From the NCBI GenBank assembly GCA_026770585.1, contig MU646701.1, positions 283,594-304,567 on the forward strand: 20,974 bases of DNA. Direction: 5' to 3'. Position 1 is the stretch's first letter. Each line of letters opens with the position of its first letter. The notes beneath the pieces were generated by a model. That model was not told the DNA's origin. It made no database searches and saw only the letters and a program-made list of their open reading frames with translations. This DNA comes from Baffinella frigidus. Taxonomy: Eukaryota; Cryptophyceae; Cryptomonadales; Baffinellaceae. The translations under genes and the position numbers were made by a program. Positions 7,321 through 14,518 of the stretch are shown one piece after another.

Positions 7321-7336
7321 TGCCCTCACACGCTCA

Positions 7337-7490
7337 CGCCTGAACCCTGAACCCTGAACCCTGAGCCCTGAACCCTGAACCCTGAAGGTCTAAACCCTAA
7401 ACCCAAACCCTAAAACCTAACCCCTAAACCCTAGAATCCTACACCCTTACCACGCTCCTAACCCCTAACCCCTTACCCCTAACGGGACGG
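7337..7490 (-). repeat. Telomere-like array in CCCTAAA orientation
   Basis: The plus strand reads CCCTGAA, CCCTAAA and CCCTTAC variants, opposite to the arrays on either side. It meets a G-rich array across a run of 14 G (7507-7520). Confidence 0.8.
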
Positions 7491-7524
7491 TGCAGCTGCA
7501 GCGCGCGGGGGGGGGGGGGGTCAT

Positions 7525-7733
7525 GAGAGATGATTGCGGTTGAGGGTTGAGGGTTGAGGGGGTAGGGTTTGGGGTTTAGGGTTTAGGGTTTAGGGTTTAG
7601 GGTTTAGGGTTTAGGGTTTAGGGTTTAGGGTCCAGGGTTTGGGGTTTAGGGTTTAGGGTTTAGGGTCCAGGGTTCAGGGTCTAGGGTCTAGGGTTTAGGG
7701 TTTAGGGTTTAGGGTTTAGGGTTTAGGGTTAGA
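7525..7733 (+). repeat. Telomere-like TTTAGGG array
   Basis: Long perfect stretches of TTTAGGG occur (7573-7627 and 7695-7730), with a few TCCAGGG and TCTAGGG variants. It is internal to the window, so it is an interstitial array rather than a chromosome end. Confidence 0.85.
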
Positions 7734-7810
7734 AATCGGGACCTGGAGACGACACGCGGCGTGGAGCAGCCTCCCCCCCCCCCCGTCTGATATCATCCGC
7801 TCCACCCCTG

Positions 7811-7990
7811 TTTTAGGGTTTAGGTTTAGGGTTTAGGGTTTAGGGTTTAGGGTTTAGGGTTTAGGGTTTAGGTTTTAGGGTTTAGGGTTTAGGGTTTAGG
7901 GTTTGGGGTTCGGGGTTTAGGGTTTAGGGTTTAGGGTTTAGGGTTCGGGGGTGCACGTGCTTGTTTAGGGTTTAGGGTTCAGGTTGAGGG
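7811..7990 (+). repeat. Second TTTAGGG array
   Basis: Mostly perfect heptamers. It is separated from the first by unique sequence with a run of 12 C (7773-7784). Confidence 0.85.
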
Positions 7991-8076
7991 TTTAGCAGGG
8001 GAGGAGTCAACCCCCGCGGTCCCACCTCGCGCGACTACTTGTCTCAGAAATGAATTCATTAAAAGGATCAAGAGGA

Positions 8077-8255
8077 CCACACGAGGCTACCCATGCGAAC
8101 AGAATAAAACGGACTTTTAAAGTTTCGTGGGCAAATGATCACGTTTCCGCCCGCTGAGCGGTCGGACCTGTGTAAAGTCGCTGCTTTTCATCTGAAAATT
8201 ACTACACACGTTTACAATCGACATTTATTCTGTTCGCATAGGCAGCCTCGTGTGG
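8077..8255. mobile_element. Foldback element with about 32-bp arms
   Basis: The left arm, starting CCACACGAGGCTACCC at 8077, matches the complement of 8224-8255 at 30 of 32 positions. The interior is AT-richer and non-coding. It looks like a MITE; target duplication is not evident. Confidence 0.65.
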
Positions 8256-8296
8256 CAAACTGGGCTACTTCTCGCGAGCAAAGCCTGCGTGGTTCA

Positions 8297-8457
8297 CCAC
8301 ACAGCGGACTTCGAAGGGAGTTTGAATAACCCGTAAGCGATCAGACCTAGGACCCTACGGTAGGCAATCCGTAGGGACATAGGGGGGTTCCTACGGATAA
8401 GGTAACGGAAACTCGGGCTCTCAGCGCCCGAAAATCCCTTCGTAGACCGCTGTGTGG
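8297..8457. mobile_element. Foldback element with about 24-bp arms
   Basis: CCACACAGCGGACTTCGAAG (arm 8297-8320) pairs with 8434-8457. The interior holds the CCTAGGACCCTACGGTAGG motif shared with other foldbacks in the window. Both neighbouring elements begin with CCACAC. Confidence 0.65.
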
Positions 8458-8554
8458 ATAGAGCGGTTTTCGTATCCGTTGGCCACACGAAAACAGTGAA
8501 ATTGTACCAAAAATTGACGGTGCTAGTACTGAACTGGAAGGAAGGGGGGGGGGG

Positions 8555-8605
8555 CCTGCAGCCTCTTGCTTCATGAGTTCGGTCAGCATCTTCTCAGTCC
8601 GGTCG
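8555..8605 (-). pseudogene. Exon B4 tail copy
   Basis: It reads TEKMLTELMKQEAAG and then enters a run of G/C. Upstream homology ends within the preceding ten codons. Confidence 0.5.
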
Positions 8606-10915
8606 CTCCGGTACGAACAGCATCTAAATCAATTATTTCTTAATAAATTTATGAATAAACGAGGAGCCCAGATTAACCTAGGCAGAGCGAGAATTTTACG
8701 CCAAGGAGCTCGGGACCCGGGACGTGCCTGATGATATACCATTGAGGGTTCTGAGTCTCCCTTCAGGGTTTAGGGTTTAGGTTTTCAGGGTTTGGGGGAT
8801 ATGATTTGGGGGTTGAGGGGTGCCTGCAGCCTCTTGCTTCATGAGCTCGGTCAGCATCTTCTCAGTCTGGTTTCTCGAAGCAAGCGCCGCCGCCGTATCC
8901 GCCAAGAACACCTACCCACCCCCCAGCATGTTACTGACTGCCACGAAGGTCACAGCACCCAACACCGCTTCTGATGTCAGGTTTCTGGCGGGAGGGGGCG
9001 CAGCATGTCAGCTTTCCCGTGTCTGGAAAGTGTCTGGAAAGAACGGCACAGCACATCTTCTCAGTCTGGTCGCGCGAAGCAAGCGCGGCCGCCGTGTCTG
9101 CCAGGAGCGTCTGCACACCACCCCAGCGCTGCGCAGCCGTTTAGGGCGCAGAGCTCAGGGTTCAGGGTTTGGGGTTTACGACGCCGCACGGAAGCACCCC
9201 AGGCGCTTGCCAGGAGCGTCTGCACACCACCTCAGCAGCGCGCAATCGTTACGACGCCGCACTAATTATCTCAGATAAACCCTTTTAAAAGTCGTTTCAG
9301 GACGAGACAGGTTTCTTTTTACTGGTCAAGGACGGGCAGGCTATCACGAAACGGGCACGAGTCGGCGTTTTCAAGACGCAGGGCGCGGCGGGACACGCCT
9401 GGAGGGCAGCTTCAGGGTTTGGGGTTTATGGTTTATGGTTTGTGGTTTGTGGTTGAGGGTTGAGGGTTGAGGGTTGAGGGTTTAGGGTGTAGGGTGTAGG
9501 GTGTAGGGTGTAGGGTGGAGGGTGGAGGGGTTACGCCTGGATGGCAGGCATGGTGTCCGGGACCACCCACACGAGAACGCTAGAGGGCCCTATTTAAAAC
9601 CGACGTGCTTTTAAAAAGGGGCATTTGTGCAGGGTTTAGGGTTTAGGGGTTATGCATGGATGGCTGGAATGGTGTCCGGTCCTAGGACCCTACCGTAGGG
9701 ACGCATGAGCCTACTGGCCACTTGAGGGATAATGTTGTTTTCGTGTGAGATGACCTGGACGGCAGGCATGGTGTCCGGTCCTAGGACCCTACCGTGGGAC
9801 GTAGGAGCCTACTGGCCACTTGAGGGATAATATTGTTTTCGTGTGAGATGACCTGGATGGCAGGCATGGTGTCCGGGATGACGCGCTCGACCGCGACGGC
9901 GTCCCGCACCACCCTGCACCCCGGAGTTTGGGGTTTACGCTGTGACCTAAACCCTAAACCCTAAACCCTCAACCCTAAACCTTGCACCAGGCCACAGTCT
10001 AAACCCTGAACCCCAATCCCCTATCCCTATCCCCTAACCCACACTTGACCGCAACGGCGACCCGCACCACCCTGCACCCCGCCGCCACATCAGCCGAAAC
10101 CCCAAACCTGGAAACCCGAAACCCGAAACCCTACCCCGTAAATCCCGCACCAAACCCTTAAACCCCGTCCCCACCCCCACCCCGTAAACACACTCTGCAC
10201 CCCGCCGCCACGTCAGCCGAAACCCCCAGCCCTAACCCCCAGACCCTAACTGAGCGGTCCTTCAGGAACTGGTCACGCGGTGCGCGAGATGTGAGGGACT
10301 GCCCTCGGCGAGGGCAGTGTGACTGCACGCCTGGATGGCAGGCATGGTGTCCGGGATGACGCGACCGCAACGGCGTCCCGCACCACCCTGCACCCCGCCG
10401 CCACATCAGCCTAGATCAGGGTTCCAGCCTAAATCCTAAACCCTTCACTTACAATTTATAAACTCGGTTCAATCAAATTTACTACACAGAACGATTTTTA
10501 TTAGCAATATTAAAGAAAACGTGTAGTAATTTTGATGGAAGTTTGCAAATTGCAGGTATTTCCGGATGAGAGTGGGGGCAGGCATGGTGTCCGGGATGAC
10601 GCGCGCGACCGCGACGGCATCCCGCACCACCCTGCGACACCAGGCGTTTTAGGGTTTCAACCCTAAGGCGGTTTAGTGTTTAAACTCTAAGGCGGTTCAA
10701 GGTTTAAGCCATGAATCCTCATCCCCAAACCCTAACCGCTAAATCCTACACCCTAAGCCCTAAGCCAGGCCTGATCAGTGCTCGTTCACTGGCCGCCGCA
10801 GGCACTCCCGCCCTGAGTCCCCCGTACGGCTCAGTAGGGAACGGTGAGATGAGGCAGGAGCCGCGCGGGAGGAGGGTGACCTGCGCGCAGGTGAGAAGAG
10901 AGAGAGGAGAGAGAG

Positions 10916-10950
<35 letters not shown>

Positions 10951-11121
10951 CGTAGAGAGAGAGAGAGTAGAGAGAGAGAGAGTTGGGAATCACGAGAGAG
11001 AAGAAGGCTGTGGGGAGGAAGGTGACCTGCGCCACTTTTCGGCGAGAGAGAGAGAGGAGAGAGAGAGAGAGAAGAGAGAGAGAGGAAGAGAGAGAGAGAG
11101 GAAGAGAGAGAGAGAGAAGAT

Positions 11122-11171
<50 letters not shown>

Positions 11172-13640
11172 GAGAGTAGAGAGAGAGAGAGGCGAGATAG
11201 AGAGAGAGAGTCGGGAATCACGAGAGAGAAGAAGGCTGTGGGGAGGAGGGTGACCTGCGCCACTTTTCAGCGTCCTCGGTGAGGAGCGCGTATAGGACGA
11301 GCCGCTCGCCCCCCTCGCAGTCAACCACCAGCAGCCGCTCCTCCCCCAGCACCCGGCACCTGCGCAGGAGGAGGGGTGGGGGAGTGAGGGGGTGGGAGGG
11401 GTGAGGAGGTGGGGAGGGGTGAGGGGGCACCCGGCACCGGTTCAGGTGGATTTAATCCCGCTAGCTGATTAAATTAAATGCTCGGGGACTGGGCATCACG
11501 GCTCGATCTCGTGAAAAATCTAGTATTTTCTACCCAATTTGCACAAACCCTAGCCGTAATGTCCAGTTTTCGAGGGCGTATGGGACGAGCCGCTCGCCCC
11601 CCTCGCAGTCAATCACCAGCAGCCGCTCCCCCCCCAGCACCCGGCACCTGCGCAGGAGGGATCTCAACCAGGGTTCGGTTAGGATATCGGTATCGGTTAG
11701 GATACAGGGTTCGGTTAGGATACCAGGGTTCGGTTAGGATATTCCGCAGGAACACGCCTATATCCCTACGGTATTCCATACCGTATTGCGCACCGTCGGG
11801 TCCTATGGATTATTCGCGTATGGGTTGTTCAAGAAGAGGGCGTATAGGACGAGGCGTTCGCCCCCCTCGCAGTCAATCACTAGCAGCCGCTCCCCCCCCA
11901 GCACCCGGCACCTGCTCAGATGGGAGGGCAAATGTGGGTGAGGGAGTGGAAAAACTTATTTAAGTTGTAAATTAGTAAAATCGATGCGCGTATCCCTAAA
12001 GTGCCCGTAGGGTGAATATTCACCCCAGACGGGGCCCAGGCGCTATCCCTTAAGTGCCCATAAGGTGAATATTCACCCTAACTCGCCCCAGGCAGGTCCT
12101 AGGGCCCTACCGTAGGGCGTATGAGCCTACTGGGCACTTGAGGGGGGGAAGAGGCGCTCTCCCCCCTCGCAGTTGATGGCTAGCAGCCGCTCCTCACCCA
12201 GCACCCGGCACCTGCCCACGGGGGGGTGAGAGGCCGCTGCCGAGCGAGGGCGTGATTCAATTTTAAAGGGTTTTAAAAACTTTCACCTGAATTCTACGGG
12301 AAATGGACTTTTAAAATGAAAAAGCTGGGACTGGATTTCCGGTCCTGGCTTTTAAATGAACCCCGTGTTGCCTCGATAGCGGTCAGCCCCAAGAAAGAGC
12401 CGCACTCGATTGCAACCCAGCGACTTGACGCGCCGGAACTCTGGCTCTGCCTCACTCGGGTTGACCGGCTATTCTCAAGTTGACATGCTGGGTGTGTGCG
12501 GTACAGACTCGACAACTTTGGCGCGGGAAAGAGCCCGGGCTCACCAAATCGGTGAGCCCAGATCCACACAAGGCCCTTCGAGGGTCATCCCGTGCCCGTT
12601 CTTGGAGCCGTTGAGTCGGTTTTATCAATAGAGTGAGACAGAGCGAGGAACTGTATGTGGGGGTCGAAATTCTAGTCGGTCAACCCGAGTCAGGCATAGC
12701 TACAGTGGATGTAGGCTAATATAGCATATGCTTAATGTAGCACGAGCCCTGTTGTAGCACGGCGGGCAAGGTCCCGAAGGGCAAAATCCTTAGGGCTACC
12801 AATGCCCTAATGTAGCACAGGGCCTAATGTAGCATCAGAATCTCCGTCCGGTCGTGCTACATTAAGCCTACATCCACTGTACCACCAACCCTCACGGCCT
12901 GAGCAAATCGTCGATTTTCGATTTCCCGGTGCCAAGGGGAATTGGAGCCGTTGAATTCGGATTCCGACTTCAACCCCCTCGAAATCCCAAATCGAAACCC
13001 GACGTTTTGCTCAGGCCGTGAGGGCTGGTGGTAGGCCTTCTAGGACCGGGGCGGAGGTGAAACCCGTCAGTGAGGACAAAGAGAGTGAGACCGAGCGGGG
13101 AACTGCATGTGGGGGTCGGCTTTTATCTCAGAAAACGAGTTCTAAAACTCGTTTTCTCAAGTCAATTTCCCTACAAATTGTCAACTTATGCGGAGAGTAA
13201 AGAATAAGTTGACGAATTCGTAGGGGAATTGACTTCAGAAAACGAGTTTTTGAACTCGTTTTCTGAGATAAGCTTCTGGTCGGTCAACCCGAACCCCGAG
13301 TCAGACAGAGCTAGGCATTCTAGGACTTCTTAGGGAAACTCCTAAATATGAGGTGGGGTTCCCTACGGAATTTCCTACCGCAAGAAGTAGAAAAATCCGC
13401 AGGGCCATAGGACGAAAAAAAAAGTTGGTCGTAGGGCCCTACGGGATTTTCTACTTCCTACGGTAGGAAATTCCGTAGGGAACCCCACCTAATGTTTAGG
13501 AGTTTCTCGACTAGACTGGGGCGGAGGTGAGACCCGTCGGTGATTTCGCCGAGGCCGACCATTGTCCGCACAGCCGTGGCATCCTCCACTGCCCCGGGGC
13601 CGTCGTGCTGGAACACCTGCTCCAGGATGTGCCGCTGAGC
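8555..13640 (-). CDS. Gene B: multi-exon gene of unknown function, exons multiplied
   Basis: Four exon types join on the minus strand without breaking frame: B1 (13640-13534), B2 (11359-11255), B3 (9913-9853) and B4 (9110/8911 to about 8824). Junction phases are 2, 2 and 0, and each exon length fits exactly. About 120 residues result. They include ILEQVFQHDGPGAVEDA, RLLVVDCEGGERLVLYALL, VERVIPDTMPAIQ and TEKMLTELMKQEAA. The pattern (mixed strand then Ala/Leu-rich helices) suggests a folded domain, but I do not recognise the family. No start or stop is identified. The intron between B2 and B3 carries GA-rich tracts. It may lie upstream of gene A in one transcript, which is unproven. Confidence 0.6.
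8824..8911 (-). CDS. Gene B exon B4, copy with intact 3' end
   Basis: After an AG acceptor it reads VFLADTAAALASRNQTEK, then MLTELMKQEAA, in phase 0. The start codons differ from the copy at 9110 (VFL versus TLL). No GT donor follows; GCAG is followed by GCACCC, so either a GC donor is used or the border lies elsewhere. Confidence 0.55.
9055..9110 (-). CDS. Gene B exon B4, copy with intact 5' end
   Basis: After GTGTGCAG it reads TLLADTAAALASRDQTEKM in phase 0, continuing MPAIQ of exon B3. Homology with the 8824 copy ends after KM. A further stub, ACGCTCCTGGCA after the same acceptor, lies at 9219-9207. Confidence 0.55.
9235..9530. other. No gene seen; AT-richer stretch then telomere-like repeats
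   Basis: 9260-9410 shows no recognisable feature. 9412-9530 is a degenerate array (TTTATGG, TTGAGGG, TGTAGGG). Confidence 0.4.
9537..9777 (-). pseudogene. Truncated tails of exon B3
   Basis: Tails ending at 9537, about 9655 and 9753 carry the PDTMPAIQ-like end. At 9537 the CAG is followed by GCGTAA, a GC donor; at 9753 by GTCATC. Confidence 0.5.
9671..9868. repeat. Two tandem units of about 98-99 bp fusing B3 tails with half a mobile element
   Basis: Units begin at 9671 and 9770 and the pattern restarts at 9868. Each contains GGTGTCCGG (from exon B3), CCTAGGACCCTACCGT, CTACTGGCCACTTGAGGG (right end of the element seen whole at 12044 and 15483), and an identical CGTGTGAGATGACC spacer. Confidence 0.75.
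9853..9913 (-). CDS. Gene B exon B3, intact copy
   Basis: The exon is 61 nt from TGCAG to GTCATC: one base completing Arg with AG from B2, then 20 codons. It reads VVRDAVAVERVIPDT then MPAIQ. The join to B2 gives EKWRRVVRDAV. It ends in phase 0 before TLLADTAAAL of B4. Confidence 0.65.
9945..10260 (-). repeat. Telomere-like repeats in CCCTAAA orientation with B3 stubs
   Basis: The plus strand carries CCCTAAACCC and CCCGAAACCC variants. A short B3 head lies at 10071-10045, and an acceptor-side stub (CTGCACCCCGCCGCCAC) at about 10194-10211. Here the repeat orientation is opposite to that in most introns of the same gene. Confidence 0.7.
10331..10387 (-). pseudogene. Exon B3 copy with 4-nt deletion
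   Basis: It has both borders (acceptor TGCAG, donor GCGTGC) but is 57 nt, not 61. The loss falls in the VAVER region and shifts the frame. Confidence 0.6.
10447..10556. mobile_element. AT-rich foldback element
   Basis: CAAATTTACTACAC (10474-10487) pairs with GTGTAGTAATTTTG (10521-10534), and the pairing extends imperfectly outward through ACAATTTATAAAC / GTTTGCAAATTG. It is an AT-rich island in the exon array and looks like a MITE. Confidence 0.6.
10577..10631 (-). pseudogene. Exon B3 copy lacking its last codons
   Basis: It reads VVRDAVAVARVIPDTMPA in frame after a TGCAG acceptor. The IQ end and donor are replaced by CCCACTCTC. Confidence 0.5.
10881..11215. repeat. GA-rich tracts with two B2 tail stubs
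   Basis: GA microsatellite blocks lie at about 10893-10992 and 11041-11212. They alternate with stubs of the B2 exon end (10881-10887 and 11027-11041, CGCAG then GTCACC) and with GGGAATCACGAGAGAGAAG. ORFs of Arg/Glu or Ser/Leu repeats across it are artefacts. Confidence 0.85.
11255..11359 (-). CDS. Gene B exon B2, full copy
   Basis: The exon is 105 nt from GCGCAG to GTCACC: one base, 34 codons, two bases. It reads CRVLGEERLLVVDCEGGERL then VLYALLTEDAEKWR. The first G completes GG of B1 as Gly (ITDGCRVLG), and the last AG is completed by B3. Three other copies share its 5' border. Confidence 0.65.
11420..11570. other. No gene seen
   Basis: G-rich pentamer and hexamer repeats to 11430, then unique sequence with TTAATCCCGCTAGCTGATTAA, a short palindrome near 11452-11474. 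Confidence 0.35.
11573..11647 (-). pseudogene. Exon B2 copy, 3' truncated
   Basis: It reads CRVLGGERLLVIDCEGGERL then VPYAL in frame after GCGCAG. Homology ends before LTEDAEKW. Confidence 0.55.
11671..11745 (+). repeat. Short tandem repeat GGTTCGGTTAGGATA
   Basis: Four to five units of about 17-22 bp with small variations (GGATATC, GGATACA, GGATACC). Confidence 0.7.
11838..11911 (-). pseudogene. Exon B2 copy, 3' truncated
   Basis: It reads CRVLGGERLLVIDCEGGERL then VLYAL. It shares GGER and VID with the copy at 11647, so one was probably made from the other. Confidence 0.55.
12044..12147. mobile_element. MITE-like element (family E), about 104 bp
   Basis: The ends TATCCCTTAAGTGCCCATA and TACTGGGCACTTGAGGG are inverted repeats. 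The interior has GGTGAATATTCACC and CCTAGGGCCCTACCGTAGG palindromes. A second near-complete copy is at 15483-15587; a partial one precedes this at about 11990-12035; solo right halves are at 9681-9735 and 9780-9833. The right end abuts the truncated B2 copy at 12151. Confidence 0.7.
12151..12211 (-). pseudogene. Exon B2 copy truncated at a family-E element
   Basis: It reads CRVLGEERLLAINCEGGERL after GGCAG, then stops at the terminal repeat of the element. Confidence 0.55.
12215..12470. other. No gene seen; small hairpin
   Basis: AAAAGCTGGGACTGG and CCGGTCCTGGCTTTT at about 12320-12353 form an imperfect hairpin. The rest is unremarkable. Confidence 0.35.
12474..12690 (+). repeat. Family-D structured repeat, copy in gene B
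   Basis: It has the S1 arms AAGTTGAC/GACAACTT (12477-12514), a perfect S2 stem GGGCTCACC/GGTGAGCCC (12537-12559), and an S3-like segment GAGTGAGACAGAGCGAGGAA with GTCGGTCAACCCGAGTCAG after it. A related S3 segment at 13083-13310 has been split by another hairpin. Confidence 0.6.
12701..12884. mobile_element. Foldback element with TACAGTGGATGTAGGC ends
   Basis: The left end at 12701 is complementary to the right end finishing CCTACATCCACTGTA near 12882. The interior repeats AATGTAGCAC in both orientations. The left arm has a 15-bp extra segment. Confidence 0.65.
12882..13031. mobile_element. Adjacent foldback element with 43-bp arms
   Basis: CCACCAACCCTCACGGCCTG (start of the arm 12882-12924) pairs with 12989-13031. 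The interior contains GAATTGGAGCCGTT, which also occurs near 1532. It abuts the preceding element with no spacer. Confidence 0.65.
13050..13068 (-). pseudogene. Tail stub of exon B1 with donor
   Basis: The minus strand reads TCACTGACGG followed by GTTTCACCTCCGCCCC, matching the B1 end and donor region at 13534 (ACCGACGG then GTCTCACC). Confidence 0.4.
13125..13269. mobile_element. Nested hairpin element inserted in a family-D copy
   Basis: The 65-bp arms (ATCTCAGAAAACGAGTT outward, TCAACTTAT inward) are nearly perfect. Each arm contains its own smaller hairpin (GAAAACGAGT/ACTCGTTTTC). The same flanks (GTGGGGGTCG and GTCGGTCAACCCG) lie close together, without it, at 12657-12683. Confidence 0.75.
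13323..13511. mobile_element. MITE-like foldback with TA target duplication
   Basis: Long arms (AAACTCCTAAATATGAGGTG inward from 13336, complement ending near 13505) surround a short loop. TA flanks both ends (13321-13322 and 13512-13513). The uninterrupted sequence TTCTAGGACCGGGGCGGAGG lies at about 13037-13056. Its CCTACGGTAGG core is shared with the element at 17534. Confidence 0.7.
13534..13640 (-). CDS. Gene B exon B1
   Basis: The exon is 107 nt from TCTTAG to GTCTCA: 35 codons and two bases. It reads AQRHILEQVFQHDGPG then AVEDATAVRTMVGLGEITD. The phase-2 end matches B2. Only one complete copy is seen, with a tail stub at 13050. The upstream exon is not identified, although 14037-13750 is a candidate if its stop is bypassed by splicing. 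Confidence 0.65.
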
Positions 13641-13749
13641 CTAAGAGAGGGGTCAGCACCCTCTTAGGAAGTGGGCGGGGATGACCGCCCACAGAGCTGT
13701 CCCGGGGGCGCGTCTAGCCAGGCAGGCAACGGCGTGACACTCCACCAGT

Positions 13750-14037
13750 TTATGCTAAGGGTTGCCGGGCCCGTGCTTGAGGAAGCACGGCCCTCAGCTT
13801 CGTGAAAGGGTGGGAAGCAAGGTGCGAGACCTTCCGCCCGCGAATCTGATACCACTGGCGCAAGGACGGCCTCGCCTGCCACTCGGGCTTCTTTCGTGGA
13901 TCGGCCGCCACGCCGAGCACGCCCTGCACGAGCCACACCCCCTGCCGCGCAATCGCGCCTCCTCCGCCAGCCGGCATCCCCCGACTTTTGGAGGGGCTCC
14001 CCTCGGCCATCGCGCCCACCAGGCAGGCCACCTGCTC
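13750..14037 (-). CDS. Possible coding remnant or terminal exon, unknown product
   Basis: After a TGCCCAG acceptor the frame is open for about 95 codons to a TAA at 13752-13750. It reads EQVACLVGAMAEG, a Gly-rich stretch, ARQGVWLVQGVLGVAADP, KKPEWQARPSLRQWYQ, IRGRKVSHLASHPFTKLRA. The composition looks protein-like, but competing frames on both strands are also open in this GC-rich stretch. No ATG is seen and I recognise no family. Confidence 0.3.
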   Translation of the reverse strand, partial: EQVACLVGAMAEGSPSKSRGMPAGGGGAIARQGVWLVQGVLGVAADPRKKPEWQARPSLRQWYQIRGRKVSHLASHPFTKLRAVLPQARARQPLA

Positions 14038-14232
14038 CTGGGCACAGCAGCGAGGGAGTCCACCGCAGAAAGTTGAACGAAGCTGGGCGTACGGGAAGCG
14101 GAGACTCGATCAGCTGCTCCGACTCAAGCAAGCCGAGCCACACTGCGGCGGGAAAGCTGGCTTTCCCCCAACCGCGTAATTTGACCTTCAAATTCTTTTT
14201 AACTTCTCAGCAGCCCGCCTCAGGAACAGGAT

Positions 14233-14365
14233 TGTAAAGCGAAGCAAAAATGCTTTCTCTGCAGATCCCTTCTACGGAACGGCGTGTCGTTGGCATATGT
14301 TGGGAGAAATTAAAACCTAAAGGACCTAAAGGACGCCTCGCCTTCCTAAAGGACCTAAAGGATCC
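14233..14365. mobile_element. Family-G repeat, inverted relative of the insert in exon A1
   Basis: It carries GCAAAAATGCTTTCTCTGCAG, CGGCGTGTCGTTGGCATATG and TTAAAACCTAAAGGACC, the complement of 3831-3925. It ends in short tandem CCTAAAGGA units. Confidence 0.6.
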
Positions 14366-14518
14366 TATAGCTACGGGCCTTGAGCCGACTTGTTTTGACC
14401 TGGTGTGTGTTGACCTGGTGTGTGTGAGAGCATGGGAACCAGCTGGTATACCTTCACATGCCCGATGAGGATACCCCTTTAGCCGGTTTCTGCCGCGATC
14501 CTCTGTACAGGGGGGCTT

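Noticed and set aside
7525-7990. A true chromosome end
   Set aside because: The arrays are internal, interrupted and followed by 13 kb of further sequence, so they are interstitial.
10711-11324. Long ORFs of Arg/Glu or Ser/Leu repeats on both strands
   Set aside because: They are translations of GA microsatellite sequence in all frames.
13664-14237. Several overlapping ORFs on both strands of a GC-rich stretch
   Set aside because: At most one can be real. Only the minus frame 14037-13750 has a plausible acceptor and composition, and it is kept at low confidence.
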